Part shown: in pieces, positions 25,455 through 37,644 of the stretch
Numbering within the stretch: the first letter of the stretch is position 1
Layout: every line of letters begins with the position of its first letter
From: Psychroflexus halocasei
GTDB taxonomy: Bacteria; Bacteroidota; Bacteroidia; Flavobacteriales; Flavobacteriaceae
Direction of reading: 5' to 3'
Assembly (NCBI RefSeq): GCF_900107595.1
Contig: NZ_FNQF01000001.1
Span: 62,001 to 126,000 of the forward strand
Length of the DNA stretch: 64,000 nt
The notes under the pieces: generated by a model
Told to the model about the DNA's origin: nothing
What the model saw: the letters and a program-made list of their open reading frames with translations, nothing else
Databases searched by the model: none
Position numbers and translations under genes: made by a program

Positions 25455-26234
25455 ATGAATAAACGCTTGGCCGACATACTTAACGATCCTAGTTTATTGA
25501 CAGATCATGATCAGGTTTTAATCGATCAAGTGATTGAAGAGTATCCGTATTTTCAAGCGGCTCATGCATTAAAACTTAAACTTCTTAAAAATCAGAACAG
25601 CTTTAAATACAATAGCTTTTTAAGAAAAACAGCTTCTCGAACTACAAAGCGTAGTATTTTATTTGATTTTATAACAAAAAAAGAATTTCATCAATTAAAT
25701 ATTGCTGATAAAATTGAGCAGGATCGCCAAGAGATGTCCACCTTTGAAAAAGAATTAGGTATTTCTCAAAAAGAAGCTGAACAGCTTGATGACCCTGAAT
25801 TATTCATTGAAAAGGAATCTAAACAATTAGAATTTTCTAAAGATGATAAACATTCTTTTGATGAATGGTTAACCTACCTCAATGTGAAACCATTGCAAGA
25901 TAAAGAGAAATCAGATGGAACTCAAAGCGAAGAATCAGAAGAAGAAAGACCTGAAATTAAAGCGCAATTAAAAGTTATAGACCAATTTATTAAAGATAAT
26001 CCTAAGATAAAACCTCAAAAAAAGAAGTTGAAATCTGAGGTTATCAAGCTAAAACAAACCGATCCTGGGCAAATGATGACTGAAACTTTAGCAAATGTTT
26101 ATGTCGAACAAAAAAGATATGATAAAGCAATTCAGGCTTTTAATATATTAATTTTGAAAAATCCCAAAAAAAGTGGTTTATTTGCAGACCGAATAAAAGA
26201 AATAAAAAAGTTTCAAGAAAATAATATAAAATGA
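25455..26234 (+). CDS. Cytoplasmic protein with a C-terminal TPR-like repeat
   Basis: This 259-residue charged protein starts directly after the lptE stop and overlaps secG by four bases (ATGA). Its N-terminus is leucine-rich and helical (LADILNDPSLLTDHDQVLID), followed by FQAAHALKLKLLKNQNSFKY. The C-terminal 50 residues form one clear TPR-like helix pair (ETLANVYVEQKRYDKAIQAF, then ILKNPKKSGLFADRI). There is no signal peptide. Flavobacteria keep this gene between lptE and secG. The function is not known; a scaffold role is a guess. Confidence 0.75.
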   Translation: MNKRLADILNDPSLLTDHDQVLIDQVIEEYPYFQAAHALKLKLLKNQNSFKYNSFLRKTASRTTKRSILFDFITKKEFHQLNIADKIEQDRQEMSTFEKELGISQKEAEQLDDPELFIEKESKQLEFSKDDKHSFDEWLTYLNVKPLQDKEKSDGTQSEESEEERPEIKAQLKVIDQFIKDNPKIKPQKKKLKSEVIKLKQTDPGQMMTETLANVYVEQKRYDKAIQAFNILILKNPKKSGLFADRIKEIKKFQENNIK

Positions 26235-26560
26235 GTACATTTTCCATATTCCTAACATTAATCGTTATCGTAGCCTTTTTATTAATCGTAGTTGTCATGG
26301 TACAAAACCCTAAAGGCGGCGGTTTATCATCATCTTTTGGTGGCGGTGGTTCTCAGCAAGTTGGTGGCGTTAAGCAAACTTCAGACTTTTTAGACAAAAG
26401 TACTTGGGCTTTGGCAACACTCTTGTTAGTTCTCATTTTGCTAGCTAACTCTAGCATTATTGGAAGCAAAAATGTTGGTGAATCAAAATTACTTGATGGA
26501 AATTCTGCTCCTCCTATTGAAAATACAAATAGTACAGACCTTCCTGAGGTTAATAAATAA
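26231..26560 (+). CDS. secG: Preprotein translocase subunit SecG
   Basis: SecG is a small Sec translocon subunit. The 109-residue product has two membrane helices (FSIFLTLIVIVAFLLIVVVM and WALATLLLVLILLANSSII). They flank the diagnostic glycine-rich loop VQNPKGGGLSSSFGGGG. The C-terminus is an extracytoplasmic polar tail. It is the last gene of the miaB operon, before a strong hairpin terminator. Confidence 0.95.
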   Translation: MSTFSIFLTLIVIVAFLLIVVVMVQNPKGGGLSSSFGGGGSQQVGGVKQTSDFLDKSTWALATLLLVLILLANSSIIGSKNVGESKLLDGNSAPPIENTNSTDLPEVNK

Positions 26561-26580
26561 TAGCTATTTTAAAACTATTC

Positions 26581-26613
26581 AAAATGCCAACTTGTGACAA
26601 GTTGGCATTTTTT
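26581..26613 (+). terminator. Terminator of the miaB-secG operon
   Basis: AAAATGCCAACTTG and CAAGTTGGCATTTT form a perfect 14-bp stem with loop TGA, followed by T residues. The same hairpin can act on the opposite strand. Confidence 0.92.
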
Positions 26614-26704
26614 ATTTGCGGTAATGTCAACCGAAACTGACAAAAATAGATTGGCATACTTTTCGAAATATGCTATTCAAAAAAATACTAAAAAAACTTT
26701 TATA

Positions 26705-26980
26705 ATGGCAGTAAACATTAAACCTTTATCAGACAGAGTGCTCATCGAGCCTCAAGAAGCTGAAACAAAAACAGCTTCAGGTATTATCATTCCAGAAACA
26801 GCAAAAGAAAAACCACAACAGGGAAAAGTTGTTGCTGTAGGTAATGGTAAAAAAGATCATGATATGACCGTTAAGGTTGATGATATTGTTCTTTACGGAA
26901 AATTTGCTGGCACAGAGCTTAAGCACGAGGGTAAAGAATACATGATTATGAGAGAAGACGATATTTTAGCAATTGTTTAA
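26705..26980 (+). CDS. groES: Co-chaperonin GroES
   Basis: GroES is the lid of the GroEL chamber. The 91-residue product starts [20 protein letters not shown]. It contains the mobile loop [20 protein letters not shown] and ends [14 protein letters not shown]. An upstream in-frame start (26594) would add 37 unrelated residues that overlap the previous terminator, so I reject it. It is followed after 17 bases by groEL. No clear promoter or CIRCE element could be identified. Confidence 0.96.
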   Translation: MAVNIKPLSDRVLIEPQEAETKTASGIIIPETAKEKPQQGKVVAVGNGKKDHDMTVKVDDIVLYGKFAGTELKHEGKEYMIMREDDILAIV

Positions 26981-26994
26981 TTTTTAAAAAATAA

Positions 26995-28632
<1,638 letters not shown>

Positions 28633-28658
28633 GATTTACATTTTCATAAAAAACAATT

Positions 28659-28687
28659 AGCTGTCTCATTTCGAGGCAGCTTTTTTT
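28659..28687 (+). terminator. groEL terminator
   Basis: AGCTGTCTC and GAGGCAGCT form a 9-bp stem (one G-U) with loop ATTTC, followed by seven T. Confidence 0.9.
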
Positions 28688-28766
28688 GTTTTTAAACTAA
28701 TCCATTATATTAATGTCTTAGAAACAAGAGATTTTCAATAACTTTAAACTCAAAAATTATTTTAAA

Positions 28767-30233
28767 ATGAAAAAAGTATTACTCCTTGTTGCATTGGTGA
28801 GTTTGACAAGCTTAACAGCACAAAATAACCCTGTAACAACTCAACATTCAGTCAATGTTAATGGTCAAAATATCAAATACATTGCTGAAGTTGGGACACT
28901 TCCTTTAAAAAATGAAGTCGAAAAGGAAATCGCTTCTATACAATATACCTATTACAAAAAGAGCAATAGCAAAAAAGAAACTCAAGAAAGGCCTCTATTA
29001 GTTTCATTTAATGGCGGTCCAGGTTCCGGTTCTGTATGGATGCACTTAGCATACACAGGCCCTCGAGTTTTAAAAATCTCAGATGAAGGTTTTCCTGTTC
29101 AACCTTTTGGTTACAAAACAAATCCTCACAGTGTTTTAGACGTCGCTGATATTGTTTATGTTAATCCTGTCAACACAGGTTATTCAAGACCAGTCCGTGA
29201 TGAAGATGGAAAGTTTGATAAGTCTAAATTTTTTGGAGTCAATGAAGATGTCAATTATTTAGCACAATGGTTAAATCAGTTTGTCACTAAAAAAGATAAA
29301 TGGTTGGCACCAAAGTTTTTAATCGGTGAAAGTTACGGAACAGCTCGTGTTTCAGGTTTAGCTAGTGCCTTGCAAAACCAACACTGGATGTATTTGAACG
29401 GTGTGATTTTAGTTTCTCCGACTGATCTTGGCTTAGATATTTCAGGACCAGTTGAAGTTGCCAATAGATTACCATATTTTGCAGCAGCAGCTTGGTATCA
29501 TGACAAATTAGATCAGAAATATTTAGACATGCCTATTTTGGATTATCTTGATCAGGTAGAAGATTTTACAATTAATAAATTGACTCCAGCTCTTTTAAAA
29601 GGAGGATTTTTAGAAGAAAACATCAAAGAAAATATGGCTCAAAAAATGAGTGAATACGCAGGTATTGATAAAAATATTTTTGTAGAAAATAACTTAAGCG
29701 TTTCATATAACTTATTCTGGAAATCTATTAAAAAAGAAGATGGCTTCACGGTTGGTAGGTTAGATTCTAGATACTTAGGTCTTGATGAAAGAGCAGCTGG
29801 TGAAAGACCTGATTATAACGCTGAATTGACATCATGGCTACAGGCTTTTACACCTGCAATTAATGCTTACTACAAAAATGAATTAAATTACGACACTGAT
29901 TTAAAGTATAACATGTTTGGAAGTGTTTATCCTTGGAACAGAAAGAATAACAGAACAGGCAAACAGTTACGTCAAGCAATGGCGCAAAATCCAAGTTTGA
30001 ATGTCATGATTCAATCAGGATTATATGACGGTGCTACAACTTATTTCAATGCAAAATATGTCATGAGACATATTGATGCAAGCGGTCGTTTACAAGATCG
30101 ATTTGATTTTAAAACTTACGAAAGTGGTCACATGATGTATCTTAGAAAAGCTGATCTTGAAACTGCAAATAATGACATCAGAGAATTCATTTTAAAATCG
30201 ATTCCAGAAGATGGAAAACCTATTAAATACTAA
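28767..30233 (+). CDS. Secreted serine carboxypeptidase, family S10
   Basis: This 488-residue peptidase has a signal peptide (MKKVLLLVALVSLTSLTAQ). The oxyanion-hole region is NGGPGSGSVWMHL, the catalytic Ser is in IGESYGTARVSG, Asp is probably that of GLYDGATTYF, and His is in YESGHMMYL. S10 enzymes remove C-terminal residues from peptides. It has no type IX sorting domain, so the product is probably periplasmic. It is a single gene between two strong terminators. Degraded peptides could be supplied by the secreted subtilase elsewhere in the window, but no direct link is shown. Confidence 0.92.
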   Translation: MKKVLLLVALVSLTSLTAQNNPVTTQHSVNVNGQNIKYIAEVGTLPLKNEVEKEIASIQYTYYKKSNSKKETQERPLLVSFNGGPGSGSVWMHLAYTGPRVLKISDEGFPVQPFGYKTNPHSVLDVADIVYVNPVNTGYSRPVRDEDGKFDKSKFFGVNEDVNYLAQWLNQFVTKKDKWLAPKFLIGESYGTARVSGLASALQNQHWMYLNGVILVSPTDLGLDISGPVEVANRLPYFAAAAWYHDKLDQKYLDMPILDYLDQVEDFTINKLTPALLKGGFLEENIKENMAQKMSEYAGIDKNIFVENNLSVSYNLFWKSIKKEDGFTVGRLDSRYLGLDERAAGERPDYNAELTSWLQAFTPAINAYYKNELNYDTDLKYNMFGSVYPWNRKNNRTGKQLRQAMAQNPSLNVMIQSGLYDGATTYFNAKYVMRHIDASGRLQDRFDFKTYESGHMMYLRKADLETANNDIREFILKSIPEDGKPIKY

Positions 30234-30254
30234 ACTTCATCATTTAAATAAATG

Positions 30255-30290
30255 AAAAAAGCCTGAGTTAATATTAACTCAGGCTTTTTT
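30255..30290. terminator. Bidirectional terminator between carboxypeptidase and gltA
   Basis: A perfect 36-base palindrome (AAAAAAGCCTGAGTTAAT and its complement) serves both convergent genes, with A and T runs at the ends. Confidence 0.93.
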
Positions 30291-30310
30291 ATAATAGCAA
30301 ACTCAATAGA

Positions 30311-31591
30311 TTATCTTTGATCCATAGGTTTGTAACTTCTTAATTTCTCTCCTGTGTAAACTTGACGTGGACGTCCGATAGGCTCTTTACCTAATCTCAT
30401 TTCTCTCCACTGTGCAATCCATCCTGGTAAACGACCTAAAGCAAACATCACTGTAAACATTTCAGTTGGAATGCCTAAAGCTCTATAAATAATTCCAGAA
30501 TAAAAATCAACATTAGGATATAGCTTTCTTTTGACGAAGTAATCATCTTCTAAAGCTTCTTTTTCAAGACCTTTTGCAATATCGAGAATTGGATCTTCAA
30601 CACCTAAATTACCTAAAACATCATCAGCTGATTTTTTAATGATACGTGCACGTGGGTCAAAGTTTTTGTAAACACGGTGCCCAAAGCCCATCAATCTAAA
30701 AGGATCTTCTTTATCCTTAGCTTTTTGCATGTACTTTTTAGTATCACCACCATCTTCTTTTATGCCCTCAAGCATTTCAATCACAGCTTGGTTAGCACCA
30801 CCGTGAAGTGGTCCCCAAAGTGCAGAAATACCAGCAGAGATAGATGCAAATAAACCAGCATGCGAAGAACCAACAACTCTAACAGTTGACGTAGAACAGT
30901 TTTGCTCGTGATCAGCATGTAAAATCAATAATTTATTTAATGCAGAAGCAATCACAGGATCAACTTCGTAATTTTGGTTCGCTTTCTTAAACATCATTTT
31001 TAAGACATTCTCAACGTAACCTAAAGAATCGTCACCGTAATCAAGTGGTTGGCCAGTACGTTTTCTCAATGCCCAAGCACAAAGCACTGGGAATTTTGCC
31101 AAAAGCTTGATAATCGCATTATACATATCTTCTTTAGACTCAACATTGACTGAAGAAGGGTTAAACGCGATTAAAGCATTAGTTAATGAAGACACAACGC
31201 CCATTGGGTGAGCTGATTTCGGAAAGCCATCTAAGATTTTATGCATCTCCTCATCAACATTAGATTCGGCTTTTATGTCATCGTAAAATTTATTTAATTC
31301 TGATTCAGATGGTAATTCACCAAAAATCAATAAGTAAGCAACTTCTAAAAAGCTAGCATTCTCAGCTAAGTCTTCAATCGAATAACCTCTATATCTTAAA
31401 ATACCTTCTTCTCCATTTAAAAAAGTAATTGCACTTTCACAAGAACCTGTATTTTTAAATCCTCTATCCAAAGTAATCAAACCTCCAGTTTGAGCTCTTA
31501 AAGTCGATATATCGATAGCATACTCATCTTCTGAACCTTTAGTTACCGGAAATTCATAAAATTTTCCGTCAAATTCAATCTTAGCTTTCAT
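30311..31591 (-). CDS. gltA: Citrate synthase
   Basis: Citrate synthase joins acetyl-CoA and oxaloacetate in the TCA cycle. The 426-residue type II enzyme has the His in LHADHEQNCSTSTVRVVGSS and the catalytic His in GFGHRVYKNFDPRA. It also has the Asp-containing PNVDFYSGIIYRALG segment and the signature GPLHGGANQAVIEML. It follows eno on the same strand with a gap of 131 bases. I see no convincing promoter there, although TAAGTTTG and TAAATTTG occur. Confidence 0.97.
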   Translation of the reverse strand: MKAKIEFDGKFYEFPVTKGSEDEYAIDISTLRAQTGGLITLDRGFKNTGSCESAITFLNGEEGILRYRGYSIEDLAENASFLEVAYLLIFGELPSESELNKFYDDIKAESNVDEEMHKILDGFPKSAHPMGVVSSLTNALIAFNPSSVNVESKEDMYNAIIKLLAKFPVLCAWALRKRTGQPLDYGDDSLGYVENVLKMMFKKANQNYEVDPVIASALNKLLILHADHEQNCSTSTVRVVGSSHAGLFASISAGISALWGPLHGGANQAVIEMLEGIKEDGGDTKKYMQKAKDKEDPFRLMGFGHRVYKNFDPRARIIKKSADDVLGNLGVEDPILDIAKGLEKEALEDDYFVKRKLYPNVDFYSGIIYRALGIPTEMFTVMFALGRLPGWIAQWREMRLGKEPIGRPRQVYTGEKLRSYKPMDQR

Positions 31592-31722
31592 ATATTATTA
31601 TAATTTAATTTCGGTTTTCACAAATTTAATAAATCTAACGCAAACTTAGCCTTTAAGGTTCTTAATTATAATGCTCAAATAGCACGTCTAGCGTTAAATT
31701 TTTCAAAAATAAATAGCTTTGC

Positions 31723-33042
<1,320 letters not shown>

Positions 33043-33081
33043 TTACGAAATTGCCATATGATAAGGCTCTTTTAATGGTAA

Positions 33082-33111
33082 TAAATCTATCTTAAAAGCA
33101 TCAATTTCAAA
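33082..33111 (-). promoter_or_regulatory. Probable eno promoter
   Basis: On the minus strand TTTG (33108-33111), 18 bases and TAGATTTA (33082-33089) form a near-consensus Bacteroidota promoter with one mismatch and a spacer one base short. Confidence 0.5.
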
Positions 33112-33116
33112 CAAGA

Positions 33117-33147
33117 AACTCCACTTACATTTACGATAAGTGGAGTT
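33117..33147 (-). terminator. carA terminator
   Basis: AACTCCACTTA and TAAGTGGAGTT form a perfect 11-bp stem with a 9-base loop just after the carA stop. The T tract is short and interrupted. Confidence 0.65.
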
Positions 33148-33170
33148 TATTTAGTTTAGAATATCTGAGT

Positions 33171-34274
33171 TTAAGCGTTCTGCATCAATTTGATGAAATC
33201 ATCAAAAAGATACATTGCATCATTTGGTCCTGGAGAGGCTTCAGGATGATATTGTACTGAAAAAGCTGGTTTTGTCTTATGACGTATTCCAGCCAGAGTA
33301 TGATCATTCAGATGAACATGCGATAACTCTATATCAGGATGATTTTCTGCAGATTCACGATCGACAGCAAAACCATGGTTTTGTGAAGTCACTTCATCTT
33401 TACCAGTTAGTAAATTCTGAACAGGATGATTGATACCTCTGTGTCCATTATGCATTTTGAAAGTCTTTATTCCCAATGACTGAGCAAGAACTTGGTGTCC
33501 AAGACAAATGCCAAAATAAGGCATATCAATTTCTAAAAAGTATTGGGCAATTTCATTAGCATTTTTGAGAGGAGATGGATCACCCGGACCATTTGAAACG
33601 AAGAAACCATCAAATTTATAGTCTTTAATAGTTTCTAATTTAGTGTCAAATGGAAAAACAGTTAGGCGACAGTTTCTTTTCTTTAGCTCTCTAATGATAT
33701 TTTGCTTAATGCCTAAGTCTAAAATACCAACATGGTATTGTGGATCATCAACAGCTACTTCATAAATCTCTTTAGTAGAAACCTGAGAAGCAAGCTCTAA
33801 GCCATTCATAGATGGATGAGCCGAAAGTTTTTCTTTTAGAAAATCAATACCTAAACTCAATTTACCGATAACAGCATTCATTGCACCATGCTTACGGATG
33901 TGTCTGACTAAAGCTCGGGTGTCAACATCTGAAATCGTATGAAGCTTATTTTGAGAGATAAATTCAGAAAGAGAAAGATCGGAATCGGCACGAGAGGGAT
34001 TTAATGAGAAGTTTTTACAAACCAAACCTGAAATTTGAACTTTAGAAGATTCCATATCTTGATTATTGGTTCCATAATTACCAATATGTGCATTGGTAGT
34101 CACCATGATTTGACCAAAATAAGATGGATCTGTAAAGACTTCTTGATAACCTGTCATACCAGTGTTAAAGCAAATTTCACCTAAGGCATAATTAAGGTCA
34201 CCGACTGCCTTCCCATGAAAAATTGTTCCATCTTGAAGGAGAACGACAGCATTTTCTGTTTGATTATATTTCAT
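33171..34274 (-). CDS. carA: Carbamoyl-phosphate synthase small subunit
   Basis: CarA hydrolyses glutamine and passes ammonia to CarB for arginine and pyrimidine synthesis. The N-terminal domain has DGTIFHGKAVGDLNYALGEI and TGMTGYQEVFTDPSY. The class I amidotransferase domain has SNGPGDPSPL, the nucleophile Cys in PYFGICLGHQV, and His/Glu in VQYHPEASPGP. The upstream ATG (34322) would translate through the rplQ terminator, so I start at MKYNQTENAVVLLQDG. It gives about 367 residues. carB is not in the window. Confidence 0.95.
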   Translation of the reverse strand: MKYNQTENAVVLLQDGTIFHGKAVGDLNYALGEICFNTGMTGYQEVFTDPSYFGQIMVTTNAHIGNYGTNNQDMESSKVQISGLVCKNFSLNPSRADSDLSLSEFISQNKLHTISDVDTRALVRHIRKHGAMNAVIGKLSLGIDFLKEKLSAHPSMNGLELASQVSTKEIYEVAVDDPQYHVGILDLGIKQNIIRELKKRNCRLTVFPFDTKLETIKDYKFDGFFVSNGPGDPSPLKNANEIAQYFLEIDMPYFGICLGHQVLAQSLGIKTFKMHNGHRGINHPVQNLLTGKDEVTSQNHGFAVDRESAENHPDIELSHVHLNDHTLAGIRHKTKPAFSVQYHPEASPGPNDAMYLFDDFIKLMQNA

Positions 34275-34287
34275 AAGTTTAGGGTAT

Positions 34288-34319
34288 AAAAAAAGGGATA
34301 AATGCGACTTTATCCCTTT
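34288..34319 (-). terminator. Terminator of the S10-spc-alpha block after rplQ
   Basis: AAAGGGATAAA and TTTATCCCTTT form a perfect 11-bp stem with a 6-base loop; the minus strand continues with seven T. It ends the ribosomal block just before carA. Confidence 0.9.
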
Positions 34320-34347
34320 CAATAATTATTTAAGAATTTGAATAGAT

Positions 34348-34833
34348 TTATTCATTATCTTTATTTTCTTCTTTAGAATCCTCAGCAGTTGTTGCTGATT
34401 CAGTTTCTTTAGATTTCTTACCTGCTCTACGCGTTGATTTCTTTTTAGAAGATTTTTCATCTAAAGAGTAAACCTCGTTAAAGTCAACTAATTCTATCAT
34501 TGCCATATCAGCAGCATCACCTAGTCTGTTTCCAAGCTTAATGATACGTGTGTATCCACCTGGTCTGTCAGCAACTTTAGGAGCGACTTCTCTAAACAAT
34601 TCAGCAACAGCATATTTGTCTTTCAATGAAGAAAAAACCAATCTTCTGTTATGTGTATTGTCAAGTTTTGATTTAGTAATGATAGGCTCAACAAACTTGC
34701 GCAAAGCTTTAGCTTTAGCAACAGTTGTGTTAATTCTTTTATGTTGTATAAGAGAACATGCCATGTTAGACAACATCGCTTTTCTGTGCGAAGATGTTCT
34801 GCTTAAATGATTAAATTTCTTTCCGTGTCTCAT
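34348..34833 (-). CDS. rplQ: Large-subunit ribosomal protein L17
   Basis: The product starts [20 protein letters not shown], with [20 protein letters not shown] and [20 protein letters not shown], which identify L17. It is 161 residues long, longer than the roughly 127 of E. coli. The extra C-terminus is a Lys- then Glu/Ser-rich tail after residue 125. It follows rpoA and ends the block. Confidence 0.97.
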   Translation of the reverse strand: MRHGKKFNHLSRTSSHRKAMLSNMACSLIQHKRINTTVAKAKALRKFVEPIITKSKLDNTHNRRLVFSSLKDKYAVAELFREVAPKVADRPGGYTRIIKLGNRLGDAADMAMIELVDFNEVYSLDEKSSKKKSTRRAGKKSKETESATTAEDSKEENKDNE

Positions 34834-34856
34834 CTTTTAACGTTTTAGACTTTGAG

Positions 34857-35849
34857 TTAGTCTTTATCTAATTTATATTTTGAAAGATCCATACCGAAAT
34901 CAAGACCTTTACTTTCGACAAGTTCTTCTAATTCAGTAAGAGATTTTTTACCAAAATTTCTAAACTTCATTAAATCACTTTTGTTGTAAGAAACTAAGTC
35001 ACCTAAAGTTTCAACTTCTGCAGCTTTTAAACAGTTAAGCGCTCTCACAGATAGGTCAAGGTCAACTAGTTTAGTTTTCAGTAGCTGTCTCATGTGAAGT
35101 GATTCTTCATCATAAGTTTCTGCATGTGATAATTCATCAGCCTCAAGTGTAATTCTCTCATCTGAGAATAACATAAAGTGGTGAATTAAAGTTTTAGCAG
35201 CTTCTGTTAATGCATCTTTAGGTTGTATAGAGCCATCACCGATAATTTCGAAAACAAGTTTCTCATAATCAGTTTTTTGCTCAACACGATAGTTTTCGAT
35301 ACTATACTTTACATTTTTGATTGGTGTAAAGATAGAATCAACGAAAATAGTTCCTAAAGGTGCTTTATCGTTTTTGTTTTCTTCAGCTGTGACGTAACCT
35401 CTACCTTTTTCTAAAGTCAACTCTATATTAAGAGAGACTTTAGAGTCAAGATTACAGATAACCAAGTCTGGGTTTAAGACATCAAATCCAGTAATGAATT
35501 TTTGGAAGTCACCAGCTTTTAATTGATCGCTACCTGAAAAAGAGATTGAAACAGTTTCATTATCAACATCCTCAAGTTTTTTTCTAAAACGAACTTGCTT
35601 AAGGTTTAGGATAATTTCTGTAACATCTTCTACAACTCCTTTGATCGTTGAAAATTCATGATCGACTCCTTCTATTCTAACAGAAGTAATCGCGAAACCT
35701 TCAAGGGAAGAAAGTAAAACTCTGCGCAATGCATTACCAACAGTTAAACCATAACCAGGTTCTAGTGGTCTGAATTCGAATTTACCCTCAAAATCAGTAG
35801 AATCAATCATGATTACCTTATCGGGCTTTTGGAAATTAAATAATGCCAT
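34857..35849 (-). CDS. rpoA: RNA polymerase alpha subunit
   Basis: RpoA assembles the polymerase and contacts promoter DNA and activators. The 330-residue product has the N-terminal dimer domain ([20 protein letters not shown] and [19 protein letters not shown]). The C-terminal domain follows ([37 protein letters not shown]). It lies between rpsD and rplQ in the alpha operon, 18 bases after rpsD. Confidence 0.98.
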   Translation of the reverse strand: MALFNFQKPDKVIMIDSTDFEGKFEFRPLEPGYGLTVGNALRRVLLSSLEGFAITSVRIEGVDHEFSTIKGVVEDVTEIILNLKQVRFRKKLEDVDNETVSISFSGSDQLKAGDFQKFITGFDVLNPDLVICNLDSKVSLNIELTLEKGRGYVTAEENKNDKAPLGTIFVDSIFTPIKNVKYSIENYRVEQKTDYEKLVFEIIGDGSIQPKDALTEAAKTLIHHFMLFSDERITLEADELSHAETYDEESLHMRQLLKTKLVDLDLSVRALNCLKAAEVETLGDLVSYNKSDLMKFRNFGKKSLTELEELVESKGLDFGMDLSKYKLDKD

Positions 35850-35867
35850 AGTTTTTACTGTAAGTGA

Positions 35868-36473
35868 TTATTTAGAGTATAACTCAACTATAAATTGTTC
35901 GTTGATGTTTTCTGGAATTTGGATACGCTCAGGAATACTAACATAAGTACCTTCAAGCTTTTCGCTGTTCCATGTCATCCATTCGTAAGTTTTACTCGAA
36001 TTTGCTAAAGAATCTTTGATAGCGATAAGAGATTTAGATTTCTCTCTAACACCAACAACATCGTTAGGCTTTAATTGATAAGAAGGAATATTAACGAGAG
36101 ATCCGTTAACAGTAATATGTTTGTGAGAAACAAGTTGTCTTGCAGCTCTTCTTGTTGGAGCTATGCCTAATCTGTAAACAACATTGTCAAGTCTTGACTC
36201 ACATAATTGTAATAAGATTTCACCAGTAATACCAGCTTTCTTATTTGCTTTTTCGAAAAGGTTTCTAAATTGCTTTTCTAAAATTCCGTAAGTGTACTTC
36301 GCTTTTTGCTTTTCAGTTAATTGAAGTGCATACTCTGATTTTTTTCCACGTCTTCTGTTGTTTCCATGTTGACCTGGAGGATAATTTCTTTTTTCAAAAG
36401 ACTTGTCTTCACCGAAAATTGGTTCACCAAATTTTCTAGCAATTTTAGTTTTTGGACCAGTATATCTTGCCAT
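35868..36473 (-). CDS. rpsD: Small-subunit ribosomal protein S4
   Basis: The 201-residue product starts [20 protein letters not shown] and contains the S4 RNA-binding domain ([39 protein letters not shown]). S4 nucleates 30S assembly. The zinc-type cysteines of some S4 proteins are absent. It lies 63 bases after rpsK. Confidence 0.98.
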   Translation of the reverse strand: MARYTGPKTKIARKFGEPIFGEDKSFEKRNYPPGQHGNNRRRGKKSEYALQLTEKQKAKYTYGILEKQFRNLFEKANKKAGITGEILLQLCESRLDNVVYRLGIAPTRRAARQLVSHKHITVNGSLVNIPSYQLKPNDVVGVREKSKSLIAIKDSLANSSKTYEWMTWNSEKLEGTYVSIPERIQIPENINEQFIVELYSK

Positions 36474-36536
36474 TTTATAACTTTATTTGTGTCATGGATT
36501 AAGGTCTCACTTCCTCCGATGACGTTAGTAATTTAA

Positions 36537-36920
36537 TTAAACGCGACGTCTTTTAGGTGGACGGCAACCGTTATGTGGAATTGGAGTAATGTCAATAATT
36601 TCAGTGACTTCTACACCTGAATTATGTAAAGATCTGATTGCAGATTCACGTCCATTACCAGGACCCTTCACATAAACCTTTACTTTTCTTAATCCAAGAT
36701 CGTAAGCAACTTTTGCAGCATCTTCGGCAGATAACTGAGCAGCGTAAGGCGTATTTTTCTTACTTCCTTTGAAGCCCATCTTACCAGCTGATGACCATGA
36801 GATAACATCTCCGTTTTTATTAGATATAGAAACAATAACGTTGTTAAAAGAAGCAAAGATATGTGCTTCACCTATTGAATCTACAACTACTTTTCTTTTC
36901 TTAGCTGTTGACTTTGCCAT
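36537..36920 (-). CDS. rpsK: Small-subunit ribosomal protein S11
   Basis: This 127-residue protein has [54 protein letters not shown] and the basic end [13 protein letters not shown], all typical of S11 in the 30S platform. It lies 7 bases after rpsM. Confidence 0.98.
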   Translation of the reverse strand: MAKSTAKKRKVVVDSIGEAHIFASFNNVIVSISNKNGDVISWSSAGKMGFKGSKKNTPYAAQLSAEDAAKVAYDLGLRKVKVYVKGPGNGRESAIRSLHNSGVEVTEIIDITPIPHNGCRPPKRRRV

Positions 36921-36927
36921 AATTTAA

Positions 36928-37302
36928 TTATTTAGTTACTTTCTTTTTGTTAGCAACTGTTTTTCTTCTCCCTTTACGTGTACGAGAGTTATTTTTAGTT
37001 CTTTGGCCTCTTAATGGTAAGCTCATACGATGACGGATACCACGATTACTACCAATGTCCATCAAACGTTTGATGTTCATTTGAACTTCTGAACGTAATT
37101 CACCTTCAATGGTAAATTCTGATACAGCACTTCTAATTCTACTTATTTGCTCATCAGACCACTCAGAAACTTTTAAGTTTTCGTCAACGTCTGCTTTTGC
37201 TAAAATATCTTTAGCTCTACCGTTCCCAATTCCAAAGATGTATGTTAAAGAAATAACACCTCTTTTTTGTTTAGGAATATCAATACCTGCGATTCTAGCC
37301 AT
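36928..37302 (-). CDS. rpsM: Small-subunit ribosomal protein S13
   Basis: This 124-residue protein starts [20 protein letters not shown]. It has [14 protein letters not shown] and [20 protein letters not shown], with the Lys-rich tail that reaches the P site. It follows rpmJ by 2 bases. Confidence 0.98.
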   Translation of the reverse strand: MARIAGIDIPKQKRGVISLTYIFGIGNGRAKDILAKADVDENLKVSEWSDEQISRIRSAVSEFTIEGELRSEVQMNIKRLMDIGSNRGIRHRMSLPLRGQRTKNNSRTRKGRRKTVANKKKVTK

Positions 37303-37304
37303 AA

Positions 37305-37421
37305 TTATCCTTGTCTTTGTTTAAATTTAGGATTCTTCTTATTAATTACATAAAGTCTGCCTTTTCTACGGACAATTTTGCAATCAGAACTTCTTTTTTT
37401 AATTGATGCTCTAACTTTCAT
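37305..37421 (-). CDS. rpmJ: Large-subunit ribosomal protein L36
   Basis: This 38-residue gene lies between infA and rpsM. Its product reads [20 protein letters not shown], then [18 protein letters not shown]. It retains only one cysteine (residue 14) and no His before the end, so it is the zinc-free L36 variant that needs no metal. Spacings of 5 and 2 bases place it in the operon. Confidence 0.96.
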   Translation of the reverse strand: MKVRASIKKRSSDCKIVRRKGRLYVINKKNPKFKQRQG

Positions 37422-37426
37422 AACAT

Positions 37427-37642
37427 TTAATATCTATAAGTTATTCGAGCCTTCGTTAAATCGTAAGGGCTCATTTCTAGTTTTACTTTATCTCCTGGCA
37501 AAAGCTTAATATAATGCATACGCATTTTACCAGAGATATGTGCTGTGACAACGTGTTCGTTTTCCAGCTCTACTCTAAACATTGCATTAGACAATGCTTC
37601 GATGATCGTTCCGTCTTGTTCTATAGAAGGTTGTTTAGCCAT
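37427..37642 (-). CDS. infA: Translation initiation factor IF-1
   Basis: The 71-residue OB-fold protein reads [20 protein letters not shown], then [20 protein letters not shown], and ends [11 protein letters not shown]. It occupies the ribosomal A site during initiation. It lies 2 bases after secY. Confidence 0.97.
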   Translation of the reverse strand: MAKQPSIEQDGTIIEALSNAMFRVELENEHVVTAHISGKMRMHYIKLLPGDKVKLEMSPYDLTKARITYRY

Positions 37643-37644
37643 AA

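Noticed and set aside
26594-26704. Extended N-terminus of groES
   Set aside because: It begins inside the secG terminator hairpin; the GroES domain starts at 26705.
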